NCBI GenBank assembly: GCA_019155205.2
Contig: JAHNZQ020000049.1
Span: 880,163 to 944,162 of the forward strand
Length of the DNA stretch: 64,000 nucleotides
Origin: Gracilaria vermiculophylla
Lineage: Eukaryota; Rhodophyta; Florideophyceae; Gracilariales; Gracilariaceae
Direction: 5' to 3'
Shown: piece after piece, positions 35,001 to 47,111 of the stretch
How the letters are laid out: each line of letters opens with the position of its first letter
How positions within the stretch are numbered: the first letter of the stretch is position 1
Position numbers and translations under genes: made by a program
Notes under the pieces: generated by a model
Databases searched by the model: none
Told to the model about the DNA's origin: nothing
Seen by the model: the letters and a program-made list of their open reading frames with translations, nothing else

Positions 35001-35590
35001 GGTGAGCGCTCTCTGTTGCGCTTTTTTCCACAAGGACGTGGCGGAGCGCTCCGAAGTGTGTTTCAACACCTGCAGGGATTTTTCCCACCAGCTCTTGTGA
35101 GATCCAATCCGTAAGGCGCTGCACCATCGACTCCAGGAGGGAGTTAGCCTTCGGGTGTTCCTGTCCCTCCAGCTCCAGAGGTGGTAGCTGCGATGCCGTG
35201 TGCGGTTCTTCAACCTGCATATCGGAGTACCGCAGAGGTGTGGCAGGGGGAGTTCCGCTTGCCTTTGATAATGCACTCTCCTAAGGTGATTCATGAAACG
35301 CTCCACAGAAGAGCCAGGATTCCTCAGAAGATTTTTATGGTCCTCCAGTCTGGTGGCCATCCTCTGAAGAGCGCTGCGCGTGCTGCGTCCACCGACGGAT
35401 TCGGTTGCTTGAGGGTCCTGTAGGGGGTTTCCATTGGAGGTTTGGAGGGGTCCATTGAGGAGTAGGTCGGGGGTGATTTTTTTCCACTTCCGAATCACCT
35501 TAAGGAAGAATTCCACTGCTCGGGTTCACTAGTTGCAAGCTAGAAAAACTGTTCGGCTGCGACTTTCGGGACTCCTTTAGAAAGCTGACC
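29052..35590 (-). pseudogene. Inner chromovirus gag-pol, frameshifted
   Basis: Order on the minus strand: gag (35590-33270; the core begins FSGEDPILVLNF in the outer copy), protease (33174-32749; the active site reads DTE at 32944-32952 instead of DTG), reverse transcriptase (about 32570-31250; FCINYRRL, STMDENSGYRQV, intact YIDD near 31600-31611), RNase H (31340-30600; LDIDACKYQIGCGLL and YSTSEREFLAIVW), integrase (30420-29500; AMDVLGPL, NDNGPQF, INGQAERF, spacing DD35E), and a C-terminal domain with chromodomain (29486-29052; LYAVDHIVSDRQ and LYRVRWYEY). At least one base is lost after RMPF (about 31690) and several stops occur in gag and integrase. The intact YIDD and integrase triad suggest a fairly recent death. 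Confidence 0.85.
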
Positions 35591-35594
35591 TTCA

Positions 35595-35608
35595 AAGTCG
35601 GGAGACCA
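35595..35608 (-). other. Primer binding site of the inner chromovirus
   Basis: The minus strand reads TGGTCTCCCGACTT two bases after the end of the 5' LTR. The same 14 bases occur at 43298-43311 in the outer element. The complementary tRNA 3' end would be AAGTCGGGAGA plus CCA; which tRNA this is could not be decided by eye. Confidence 0.7.
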
Positions 35609-35610
35609 GT

Positions 35611-36158
35611 TTTGGTACTGTCAGTTCTCCTTTCGAGGTAGCAGAACAAAACGTCCGTTAGGAGTTCTTGTTGACTCCAAAGGTGCGTGTTCCTAAAGGT
35701 GGTCTCCGGTTTTCGCTGTTGCGAGCCGGAAGAATTCTTAAAAGGGATCCGCAATCACCAAGGGGAAGGTTCACGGGGCGGAAAATGGTCCTACAGGCAC
35801 TGCTATGATGCGACTTGGGGATCGGCGGCTTAGAAAACTTAGGATGATCGACGAGAGACTCCAACCGGAAAAGGAGATGAAGACTCAAAGGTGCTTGTCT
35901 TTACTTCCCAGAGGTGGAGCTCAACCGGCAGATTAAGTATCGAGCCAGTAGCCCGCCTCGGCAGGTCTTACTACTGTAACAATTACCCACACAAATTAAC
36001 TAAAATAAATATAAATTTTACCATCCTTCAAGGATACTGTAGCGCACGCGGTCTAGATTATGCGCCACGTGGCTCCGTTAATAAAATACGCGGCCTCCTT
36101 AAAAATATTACGCCATGAAGCCACACAACCGTATTTCCTTAGGAGCCACTGTACCACA
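35611..36158 (-). repeat. 5' LTR of the inner chromovirus
   Basis: This 548-bp LTR is the partner of 26836-27388 and ends TGTACCACA, followed by the duplicated GTCTG. The divergence between these two LTRs would date the insertion. Confidence 0.85.
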
Positions 36159-36530
36159 GTCTGCGACTCCTTCTGTGGCGGTTGTTGTTCCGTGGACGGA
36201 GACTGCCACGTTTGACGTACCCTTGGGCGGGTTATCATTTGGGGCTCTTTGTATTGCTTTCCAAGAGTTGATGCAGGCTTGTCTGGTGACGGGCCGTCCT
36301 GCTGCTACTTCGCCTGTAGAGGTTCTGCGCAAGGTTTGCAATTAGATCTAGAGCTCCACAGGGCCCGGGCGGATAGAGCCACGATGGCTGCCTTCAAGTA
36401 GAATTGGTGGAGGTCTTTGAGAGCCAAGCGCTAACGCAAAGGCTCGCCTGGAATGGGAGTAAGTGCCATAGTTTAGGGACCTGTAGTCGTGAAGAATCCG
36501 GCGCGGAAGGTATCGTATCCCATGTAGAGC
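36159..36530 (+). pseudogene. Antisense extra frame of the outer chromovirus, second part
   Basis: This continues the frame interrupted at 26830: TPSVAVVVPWTETATFDVP, then ALCIAFQELMQACLVTGRP, the conserved helical segment. It then breaks up with stops after codon KVCN (36345). It begins with the right copy of the GTCTG duplication (36159-36163). Confidence 0.6.
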
Positions 36531-36779
36531 TAAAATAAAATACACTTTAGGTGGAGTAAAGGCTCCTCAATGGGTGATTGCAGAACTCGTTGGCAATGCC
36601 CAAACGCCCAGCGGCAAGACCTGCCGCCGTAGAAGCAAATTAAAAGCGGGCAGCGGTGGCCTGAAGGCGAAGAAGAAAACTACAGGAGAAGGGGAGGTAG
36701 CGCGGAACGAAACAAAACCGTCTTGGGGCCCCTCTCCCTTTCTTAAACGTAAACGCTTATGTGGAAAAGCGCTTACGCA

Positions 36780-39700
36780 CCAGATTGGCGTGATATATCC
36801 ACATGAATCTATCTAAAGTGTTCTCCGGGGCTTTCTCCGAGTAAGCATTTTAGGTGCACCCGTACCATCGTACGCGGTACAGAAGTCCTCTAGAGGCCTT
36901 TCAGTGCAAGAAAATATGGCCTACCACATAAGGAATATCATCGTGAGGGGTTGTGATGGCGTCTGGAGCTTCCATCAATGGTTTACCGAGAGGTGTGATG
37001 GGATTTTCAGTGTCCATTGGTGTCGTCGCTCCGGAGGTGGTTGGAGTAGGAGTATCCGCGGGTAGCTCCTGAGGTAGGGTGGCGGCCGTTTCTGAAAGGT
37101 TGGGCGATGGGAATTTCGTTACCTAATCATGAGAGACGACGTCTTGGAGCCGTCTGCCTTGATTGCTACAGTGTCCCTATAAGTATCAAGGACTTTGTAA
37201 GTGCCTGAGGTGTTTGGCGCTAACCTGTGCGTGACCAACGGCGGTTTATCCGACGTCTCCTCAGATTTGTCAAAAAAACCTCGTTGCCTTCATTCAGGCG
37301 AGAGCTGTCTTTCACATTTCGGTCACAATCCCGGGTACATATCCTCTGCGAGGCTTTGAGTCTCTCCTTTGCGATAGAGAGTTTGTCCTCATTGCACCGT
37401 AATATAGAGTTCTTTGCTTGAGATGCTGCCAGGTCCTGTGGTCCAGCTTTGGGGTGCGCCGTGTCCCGTGCCGCGATAGCAGCACTAGGCAGGACGCGTG
37501 AAGGCACCAGATTGAAAGGAGTGGTTCCCATGGAATGGTGCATCTCCGAATTTTATACATATTTGAGTGGGTCCACGTATACGTCCCAATCCTCTTGTTT
37601 ATCCGCGGCTTATTGTTTCAACCATGAGCCGAGGGTTTTGTTAAACATCTCCGTCTGTTCATTAATTTTGGGGTGGTATGCAGTGGTAAACAACTGTTCC
37701 ATCTCCATCAATACGGAAATGGCACGGAATGGCTACGTCGTGAACCGGGTTCACTATCTGTAAGAAGATACAATGAGATCCCATGTGCGTAAACCCAATT
37801 CTGCAGAAAGTTGTCGGCAATTACTGCTGCAGTGGTGCTCCTGGGGTACTGGTGCGCGTGATCTTCGAGACCAAGTCGGTGATCACGACTATAAATCGGG
37901 ATCCTTTCCTCGCCTTGGGAAGAGGCTTCAAAAAATCTACGGCAAACAACTTTAAAAGTCCTGAAGACGAGAGCAGGGTGAGCGGCGTTCGATGTTTGCG
38001 GATATTCTTCCACGTAGCGGCGCACAAGTGGCAATCCGTTCTCATTTGGAAGACTTTCTTAGCCTTTTGACGCCAATAAAACTCCTTCCTCATTGTAAAT
38101 TACATGCGCGATGCATCGGGATGCCCGGCATGGCAAGGATAGTGCGAGAGATGCAGCTTTCTCGTCCGTAGGCTCGTCGGGACCATTTTTTGGAGACCGC
38201 AATCCACAGCATCGTGACGTACAAGTACGCCGTCTTGGTCGACATCGAATGACGATCTTACCACAGTGGCGAGAAGCTTCTTGCAGTACGTATCCGTACT
38301 CTTCTTCTTCAGAAACGTCGCTGTGGTGCTGAGAAAAACTTCTTTTTCTTCTTCGACGAGGTCCATCACCTCAGGGAATCCACAAAAATTGGCGCCAGGC
38401 CCACAGCATTCCAAACGTTTTTCTTCGGATCCTTATCTTCAGTCAGTAATATCGATGACTAGACACAGAATAATGTCCTCTAAAGGTATGTTATCGTCTA
38501 CCTCTGTAAACATACTTGACAGTGCGTATATGGCCTGGTGTTTTAAACCATGGAGGTGGACGAGGTCAAAATCGTACTCCAATAGGCGTAGCCTCCACCT
38601 TTTCAGGCGGCCAGAAGCATCCGTTAAGGACAGTACCTACGTCGAGGGTGCGTAGTGCGTCCTCAAAGTGAAACGCGCGCTTTCCAGGTACGGGCGGAAG
38701 AGCAACACCTCCCATACGATGGCGAAACATTTGCGCTCCAAAATGGACTAATTCCGCTCTGTTCGTGATAAGCTGCGACTCCAGTATCCTTTAGATTGAC
38801 GTCCATCTTCAGGTTGTTCCTGTAGGAGGGCACATCCAACTTGATATGTACAGGCGTCTGTATCCAGCACCATTCGTCCATACCGCTTTGTAAGAACCGA
38901 GATCGGTGGCTCTTTTAGTTTTATCTTCAAGATGGGAAAGGCTCCTAACTCTTAGACCGTCAAGCCAGCCAATTGCATCCTTTTTTTTCTCCAGGAGGCG
39001 ATTCAATTGCGCCGCAATACAAGAGAAATTTGGAACAAACCTCCAAAGAACACTACAAAACCCCAGAAAGAAGCGGCCCCCCGTCTCGTTTGTGGGAGAT
39101 TTAGTTCCCTTGATGCCGTGTTGAGTCTTCGTGGAAACCTGTAGGCAGCTCAGGAGAACAACGTGCCCAAACGAATCCACCGAGGTCTTTAAAAGATAGC
39201 ATTTTCCAGTTTTAAGGTGAAACCAATATCCGTGACGAGCTGGAACACGTGTTTCACATGCATTAAGTGCTCCTGCACGCTGCGAGAGTATATAATGACG
39301 TCTTTAATGTAGGCCAGGGCATACTGCCACTTCAACTTCAACAGCATGTTTTCTACCACTCGTTCGAACGTATCGGGTGCATTATTGAATCCAAACGGCA
39401 TCCTTAGGAATCTGAAAATTCAGCAGTGGGCAAGGAACGTTGTGTCATCTTTATTGGAGTCATCCATCTCTATTTTTCAGTAGCCACTTTTGGCATCCAT
39501 CGTGGAGAAAACGAAAGCGTCTTCTAGGGAGTCGATATATTCATCTATATGGTGTTTCGGGTACAAATCGCGTACCGTCACTTTGTTGAGGCGTCTAAAG
39601 TCGATACAGAACCTTCATGAGCCACTGTTTTACTTCAAGGGCACCTTTGGAGAGGCTCGTTTGGCATTGTAGCACTTCAGAGCGCATTTTCCCAACATCT

Positions 39701-42700
39701 GCTGGACCTCATCGCGTTCGAAATCACCCGCATAAAGCCCGGCTCTCTTCAATATTTTTTGTACCGGTTTCGCCTCCGGTGTGAGCTGGATCTTGTGCGT
39801 GACGAGGCTCATTCGTCCAAGGCGATCAGACCGTATGTCCTCAAAGTAAGATAGCATCTCCTCAATCCCATGGTAACACTTTTTAAACTCTTTGCAATTC
39901 TGAAGCTTCTCCTGCCAAGTGGCAGGTTTATCTTCCTCTGAAGTCTTCGATGCCGCTTAGGCTTTCATGGTGGCGATTGTATCGTGTTCATCGAAGCCTT
40001 ACATTAGAAATAGATGATCCAGTCCTGCAGGAGCGGGTAGTGTCAATCCGATGACAGACCCTTTTTGGAGCCGCAAACGCGACTCTTTTAGGTTAGTAAG
40101 AATGACCCTTAAGGGAATAGACTACGCTATTTTCAAAACGCTCTTGGACGTCATGGAGTGCATATTATGCGTTACATGCGCACTCGTCTGTAGAAAAGAG
40201 AGGCGGGATGCCAAGGTCGGCACCCAAGCTTCGGCCTCCCTCTTCGCGGGTATTTCGATACTCTTCACTGACTGGAGCTCATTTGACTGCGTCGTTTATA
40301 GAATATTACCCACTTGACGCGCATTTGCGTCCGGTGCTCGAGATGCGGACACGATACCTACAGGAGTGGCATCGTAAAACGTTATCTTCATCAGGCGTGG
40401 GTATACTGCACATACAATTCGATCCACGAAGAAAGTCTCCATGCCTTATATTCAGTATGCGGCCACGTTGGTCGCCAAGAAGAACCACACCTGCACCTGT
40501 AAGGAGCCCGACCGGAGATACAAGTATAACGCTCCGAAGATGTTCAATGCTCGATGCGATGCATCGCGCACCTTAGAGAGCTTGGCAGTCCTCAAGGAGC
40601 CGTGAGCAGACTGCGGGAGCACTTCAGCGTGCACCAGATTGGGGCCAGCTCCAGTATCGAGGATGGCGTGACCCGTTGAAAAGGCGAATGAGGAATATTG
40701 AATAGAGACAAACACCTTATAATATTTACTGCGGAGCATGCAGACGGAGTCATCAGGGGTGTCGAATGGGTTCAAATAAAATATGGGGTCCATTGATTCT
40801 GCGTCAACCGGGCAGATGATTTCTCCCCCTTTCCTAGAGGCGACCTCCGTTGGGCCTAGGCTCGACGGGAAGAAGCCATGCGGAGCCTCTACGAGTGAGC
40901 CTGAAATTTGTACTGGTTGTTGGGGATCTGAGTTCCAGTAGGGGATGGCTTTTGCGGTTGAAAATTGGGATTTGCCGTGTTCTGCAGAGATGCAACCGGT
41001 CTCGGTGCCACCCGTTAACTGTCGGGGCACGTTACAGTGGAACAGGCTGATTTCTTATGTAACACGGTAACCGTCGGCTCCCCGAGGGGAGCAGATATCG
41101 TTTTACGCCGAACGATAACTTCCATCCTCCGTCGGAGTGCCTTGCAGGTTTTGGAAAATTTTCTCCCGTTCCTGCAAAATGGCGGCCCTTATTGCCGGGA
41201 TGAGAGTAGCACAGTGTACTGTCTTTCGAGACAAGCACATCCTGTAAGGCGTGGAATAGTCCCGGAGGTTTGCGAATCCGACACTCCTGTAGGATCCTGC
41301 CCAAGCGTACGAGGTAGGAGACGAGGGTGTTCTCGTCTCAGACGGTACTACCTGAGATGAGGCGTAGGAAAGAGCAAGACCCTCTTGCTCTACCTTGCGC
41401 GTGAGCTCTTTGACCTCCCCTGAGGTGCTGGAGTCCAACGTCAGGCCGGATGCCCGACGGTTCTCTAAGGTCGTTGGTTTGTCCGAAAGTGGCGCGTGGT
41501 TGTGGCGAGCAGCACGGTGGATACCTCCATAGGATTCCGAGAAATGTGCTAGCTCCGTATAGATGGTCCACCGGTGCGTTGTCTAGTGATTACGTATCCT
41601 GACGTGAATCGAAAGAAAAGGTCCCTCGACAAACAACGACTTCAGCCGCCGTTCGGAGTACACAATCCTACACCTTAAGACCTTGCGAATAGATTCTGTG
41701 AGAACTCCGTTGGTTAATTCACGCACGGTTCCTATAAAAATTGACTTCAGCATCAGCATCGGCTCTCATCTCATCCGTTGCGTACCTTTTCAAAAGTTAG
41801 TTTACTACCTCGGGGTACGTCATCAAGATCTCCGTCCCTGGATCATTCACAATAAGGCTCTCCCCCGTGAGGCGCGTCTGCACCAGCGAATACGTTTGGC
41901 CTGTGAGGTAAAACTGAGAGCATCATACTGCGGCACCTTCATGGACACCATTGGTGTTACACGCCGAACGGAAGCCTGTTAGAAATTCAACACCAAGATG
42001 GGGTCCTCACCTGAGAAGGAGTGCTCTCTCACTTGAACATCCATGCGGCGCTGGATCCCCGTACGTCGTTTAGCGACCGATGCGTCGTAAAGAGTGGACC
42101 GAGCATTCAACCGGTAGGTGTCATAATACATCACTTTGGCGAAACGGTCGTTAAGCGGGACGAAATTCCTGACCATTCTGCTTTTCTCCCTACGAGGTAT
42201 ACTTTCTTCCGAGCTGGAGCTTTTCACGGATTCAGAATCTGAGCTTCTCTCCCAATCGGTGTCTTGCTTTCTATTTTTCTCCTTCCGTTTCTTTTGGCGT
42301 CTGTCTTGTACGTTTTCTGGGCATCTGAAGATACCCTTGCTATCGAGATTTACCCGAGAAGTATCCTGTTTTTCTCACCTTTGTTGAAGCATTTCCCGAC
42401 CGGTATCCTGTCCTCTCTTATGAGGCAACATTTCCAGATGGTTCATAGCAACATTACTGAAGGGTTCCTCTTTCTCTATGGCAGTATCCTTTCCTCCTCT
42501 GGTGTAGGGAGCCGCAATATCCTGTCCTTCTCTGCCCGGGGTCACCTTCAGTTTTGATGGAGGGAATCGCTTCTATACGGAAGAATGACTTTAAAATGCC
42601 GCTACGGGGAGCAGCTGCGCGGTTTGGGAACAAACCTCCGCACGAATAACATATGACATCACCTTTAGGGAAGGGTCCCAATCCAGGAAGGCATCCATGG

Positions 42701-43290
42701 CCAGGTCAGTACTCTCCGATGTGACGTTTTCCCACAGGACGTGGCGTCGTGCTCCGAAATGTGGCTCAACAGCTGCATGAATTCCATCGACCAACTTGTG
42801 TGAGCTCCAATCCGTCAGGCGCGGGGCAAGTGACTTCAGGAGGGAGTTAACCTCTGGGTGTTTCCTTCCCCGCAGCTTCTGAGGTGGCGGCTGCGATGCC
42901 GTGTGCGGTTCTGCAAACTCCACATCTGTGTTCTACTGAGTTGTCGCGGGGGGTTCTGCTTGCCTCCGATCGTGCAATATCTTCAATCAATTCCTGAAAC
43001 ACTCTGCAAGGGACTCAGTGTTCTTAAGGAGACTTTTAGGGTCCTCCAATCTGACGGCCATCTCCCAGGAAGCGCTGCGCGTGCTGCGCCCACCAACGGA
43101 GTCTGTTGCTTGAGGGTTCTGTAAGGGAATTTCCATTTTGGGTTTCGACGGGCCCATATAGGAGTAGGTCGGATCTGATTTCCTTCCACTTCCGAATCAC
43201 CGTAATGAACAATTTAACTGTTGAGTTCCAATCAGTGCAAACTAGCAACACTGTTCTGACGCGACTCTTGTTAATCATTTATGAAACTGG
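36780..43290 (-). pseudogene. Outer chromovirus gag-pol, heavily mutated
   Basis: On the minus strand: gag (43278-41100; core FSGEDPILVLNF at about 42000, with an Arg/Ser/Glu-rich segment before it), protease (41030-40452; AILDTGAGPNLV with an intact DTG at about 40644-40658), reverse transcriptase (39860-38810; the box reads YIKD at 39298-39312, losing a catalytic Asp), RNase H (38930-38660), integrase zinc region and core (38414-37708), C-terminal domain (37543-37220) and a degraded chromodomain (about 36990-36780). Stops and shifts interrupt every domain. The order matches the inner element throughout. Confidence 0.85.
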
Positions 43291-43297
43291 CCTTTCT

Positions 43298-43311
43298 AAG
43301 TCGGGAGACCA
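43298..43311 (-). other. Primer binding site of the outer chromovirus
   Basis: This is the same TGGTCTCCCGACTT on the minus strand as at 35595-35608, two bases inside the 5' LTR that begins at 43314. Conservation in two independent copies supports it as the tRNA priming site. Confidence 0.7.
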
Positions 43312-43313
43312 GT

Positions 43314-43835
43314 TGTGGTATCGTTAGCTCTTCTTTTCAGGTGGGAGCGCTCGATGTCCGCTAGGAGTTTTTGGTGACTCCAAAGGCCCGAGTTTCTATA
43401 GGTGGTCTACGGTAATCGCCGTCACGAGCCGGGGAACTCCTAAAAGTGGGTCCGCAAGCACCAAAAGGAGAAGGAGGCTGACTGAGCAGACAGTGCTCCT
43501 ACAGGCGCTGCTATAAGGCAACCTGGGGATCCGCGGCTTTGAAACATGAAAACCGTCTCCAACCGGTAAAGGAGAAGAAGACTCGAGGGTGCTTGGTATA
43601 CTACACTTGGAGAAGGGTCTCAACAAGCAGATTAAGTACCGCACCGGGAGCCCGCCTCGACAGGTCTCACTACTGTACACTAGTCTAATTAAATGCACTA
43701 ATTTATTAAAAAATCTAAATTCTACAATTCCCCAAGATTACTGTACTCACTCAGTTATTAAAATACAAACTCTCATTAAGAATACCCCGCTATAAAACCA
43801 AAAGACAATATCACCTTACGATCCTCTGTACTACG
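43314..43835 (-). repeat. 5' LTR of the outer chromovirus
   Basis: This LTR is 522 bp, begins TGTGGTATCG and ends CTGTACTACG. It is more diverged and shorter than the other LTRs, consistent with the outer element being older than the inner one. Confidence 0.8.
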
Positions 43836-45903
43836 GTTACACCAAATAATCTACTTCAATGTCATATTGTACTCCAGATAGAGAAATACAGCAAAAACTA
43901 ATAAAGATCTAAATTTTGTGAATAGATCTAGATCTAAGCAACAAAAACTCGGAACAATGAAATAGCAATGTAGATAGGCTAATATATAGTTTAGTATTAG
44001 AACAATGGCTATTTACGCCAGTATTTGATAGATATGCAAAGACTTGATCTTCTTCGTCCTTGTTACTTAAACGGAATTTCCTTAGTTTTTACGATATGGG
44101 TTCTATTTATCGATATCGTGACTCAAAAGGTTTTAGACATTTTGGAAGACAGTAATTGTTTTGAGAAAAAGACCTGCAGCTAGACTGTACAAATAGCCTT
44201 TTGTGAAGACTCCTTCGAAGGTATAGGCTTCAACAGCCCGTTAAATGACAGATTTTATTCTCGAAAAAGTTTCGAGATAACTGTGTCTATGGAGAACGTT
44301 TTATCAAAAGAGTCTGATATTCTATTCAGAAGACCATAATCAACTGTATCCAAATTTGGCAACCATGGAGAAAGAAGACGATACACTTCTAGGACGAAAA
44401 ATAATATTTTTGACATCGAAGACAGTCAAATATGGTTGTACTTGGAGTTTTTGAATCAAATATTCAGAATATAAAAGCAAGCTGTAAAAGATGAATCGGA
44501 AACTGTATATGCGCTGTAGCGTTGGAGCTACAAAACAACTGTGAATTATAATAATGGTACATAGAACGTGAAAAAAACTTGAAAGCAACTGCTGTGGGTT
44601 AAAAGTTATTAGGACTGTTCTTGTGAAATAGATGTAACTTTCGATAATTGTTTTGTCTTGGAAAAGATATTGCTGGAGAAAAAGACATTGCAGTGGGAAT
44701 CATACGCTGCATGCATTTAAATCAGAGCTTTCTGCTGATCAAAAGAATTAGCAATCATCACTTCTCCGTATGCTCCAGGACCCTGAATGAACATTTATAA
44801 TTCTTTCGAAGTATAATATCATAAAACAGCTTCATCGGAACGAGCAGCTGAGGGTTGATCTTCTATTTCGGACGCTGTAGAGATTTTTGATAAATAAGGA
44901 GAGTACTGGAATATTAGAATGAATAAAAATTAGTAGGAGGCTCCTGAACATTAAAAGACTATAAATCTAACAAAGATATCACTATTAAGAGTTCTGAGCT
45001 CAAGTGAAAAGTTAAGAAAGAAAAAGTTTAGTGTAGACCACGTCATAGCGGAAAACGTTTTTTAGGATGCTGACAAACGTTATCATTGTAATGAAAAGCG
45101 GTTCGAATTGCAGGTTGTTTAAAAATATTTATAATGAATTTTCTACTTTTTGTGTGTCTTTCACTGGAACGCGCCTGAAAACACATTTGGCAGATTCTGT
45201 ATGCCGAAACGAGAAATGCGCATGCACAACCACGTGTTTCCGTACACGCAAATCCGGTTTTTCCCTCCGGTACCAACCCCGACGAGTTGGGATATAAGCA
45301 CACAAACGCCAATCGTCAAACACATTTTGTAACCGTTTTGCGATTTGTAGGACACAGCAGCGCAGACTGAGCGCTTGCGCAGGCACTCGTCGCGCAAGTG
45401 TCCAGCTTGCGCCGTTGTGTCTTGTCTGCAATCGCTCATCATCCGCTAGCGTTGTTTAAACGATCGCGCAGCTTGCGCTCCCATCTTTTGCTTGCAACCG
45501 CCGAATCTCCGCCACCGTCTCCAAAAGATCCTTTGGGCTCCAAAACTGCGTTTTCTGCGTAACCAGAACCTTGATTACCGTTCTTCATCGCACAGCTTGT
45601 TTTGGGGCTACGTACGCAAATTTTTAGCGCGTAGCTTTCTCTGTTGCACCAGATTCGCTGTTTTACGCTTCTCCGTTTAGTGGCTACCGTTCAAGAAGCG
45701 TTAAATTGTCGGCTCAGGTACACCTCGAAAGAAGCATATCATCGTTAAGCACCACGATATTCCTCTAGTTTCTGCCTGTGCGAAGCTACCAGGGGGCCGC
45801 CAATTCATAGAGTTACGAGAACTGCTCGTTTTTTCGTGACCAAAAACTTCGACCACGACACATGTCAGGAGTACCAAACGAAGATTGATCGACACCCATA
45901 CAT
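43836..45903. other. No gene seen; 5' flank of the Harbinger-like element
   Basis: The sequence is AT-rich to about 45100, then richer in GC and CpG (45160-45680), with no open frame of recognisable content. The left terminus of the Harbinger-like element should lie here, but no inverted repeat with the right side was found by eye. Confidence 0.4.
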
Positions 45904-47106
45904 TTGACCAGTGTTCAGCCGATCCAAAATGTGTCCCAATCTTTGCATCCGTACGCCACTCGCCCAAAACCTTTACAACCAGGAGAGAATGTCGGCGATA
46001 GAGCGCTTGCCCCTGAACAGCCTTTATCCCTGCCATCCAAAAACATCACATCTACGAATGCTTCATGTCCTCCACAACCTTACGAGCTGCCAAACACTTG
46101 CCACCCATAGCCAGTTCCTCCTCATCATGTACGACCCAACGTATCACCGCTCGTGACATCAGGTGGTGATGTCGCCCCGCGAGTGCCCCAGTCATTTTGG
46201 AACCCGTTGCCCCCTCGTCCTGCGTTTCTGAACCACAGGAAGAAAGCTGCAAACAAGAACGAAAAACATAGTACGGGAAAGAGCTTGGCTGGGAGAGGTA
46301 ATGGTTTCATCAGAGCGGAATTAGATTGTTTGTTAGATTTGCTTGAGGAGCAATTACCTGTCGATGAAATGGAATGGGATACAGTAATGAGGACTTACGT
46401 GTCACGATTTCCAAACACCGAGCGCAATTTGGATTCCCTGAAGCGCAAGTTTTAGAGCTTACATCTTCAAACTGTCCCCACGGGAGATCCCACAATTCCA
46501 CCGGATGTTAAGCGGGCAAAAGCGATCCGGGAGCAAATAAGGCAACGTGAAGATCTTGGAGATGGTGCAGAAATAGATGTTGATGTGAATGAATGCATAC
46601 CAGAGTTTATCATCCCTCCTGGCGGCTGTGGTGGAGACATTGACCGCTCTTATCGCAATCCAGATATTCACAAAAACCATGAGGTTCAGAGACATAAACG
46701 CAGCCATGGTGGCACGACAGAGGTAGTAGACTTCGAACCGTCACCGTCACGATCTATTACACCGAGGCCTTAAGTGCAAAAACAAAATCAACGCAGTAGT
46801 GCTTCCCGAAAAGAAGGAGAAAGGCAAGAACAGGATTTGATGGGAATGTACAGAATGAATATGCCACAAAAGCAGAACCGAAGAGAAGATGAGTAAAGGT
46901 TACGCATGCTGCAGCGAGAAGAGGACAGGGAAACGCGAGAGGAACAGCGACGTGAGCGCGGAATTGAGCGTCAAGAAGAGAAGAAAAGGCGCGAGAGTGA
47001 TCGTGAAAGAGCCAAAGAAGATGCGCGACGACAAAATCAGTTTATGCAAATGATGATGATTACCTTATTCAAAGGTCACGTTGGTGATAGTCTTAATAAT
47101 CAATGA
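45904..47106 (+). pseudogene. Myb/trihelix-like DNA-binding protein of a Harbinger-like transposon
   Basis: One frame runs through with in-frame stops at 46108-46110 (TAG), 46453-46455 (TAG), about 46771 (TAA) and about 46894 (TAA). A Pro-rich N-terminus is followed by a helical DNA-binding domain (46300-46510: GNGFIRAELDCLLDLLEEQL, then RTYVSRFPNTERNLDSLKRKF without its last residue, then PTGDPTIPPDVKRAK). An acidic stretch and a highly charged Arg/Glu coiled coil end it (46900-47050). Harbinger-type elements encode such a second protein that helps the transposase bind the ends. It converges tail to tail with the transposase at 47112, which supports the pairing. Confidence 0.75.
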
Positions 47107-47111
47107 TGGGT

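Larger units (their letters stand above)
26836..36158 (-). mobile_element. Inner Ty3/gypsy chromovirus, complete, 9.3 kb
   Basis: This element has two LTRs, a GTCTG duplication, a PBS two bases inside the 5' LTR, gag, protease, reverse transcriptase, RNase H, integrase and chromodomain on the minus strand, and an extra frame on the plus strand near the 3' LTR. It is the youngest layer of a three-level nest (Tc1, outer chromovirus, inner chromovirus). It is also the best preserved of the three copies, though still frameshifted. Confidence 0.9.
25422..43835 (-). mobile_element. Outer Ty3/gypsy chromovirus, split by a second chromovirus
   Basis: Structure on the minus strand: 5' LTR 43314-43835, PBS 43298-43311, gag, protease, reverse transcriptase, RNase H, integrase and chromodomain down to about 36780, an antisense extra frame, the inner element 26836-36158, the rest of the extra frame, and the 3' LTR 25422-25976. 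Without the insertion it is about 9.1 kb. It inserted into the Tc1 element at 24533. Many stops, and a reverse transcriptase box changed to YIKD, show it is dead. Confidence 0.85.

Noticed and set aside
25417..43840. Target-site duplication of the outer chromovirus
   Set aside because: TTGCG on the left and GTTAC on the right do not match; end erosion or recombination is possible.
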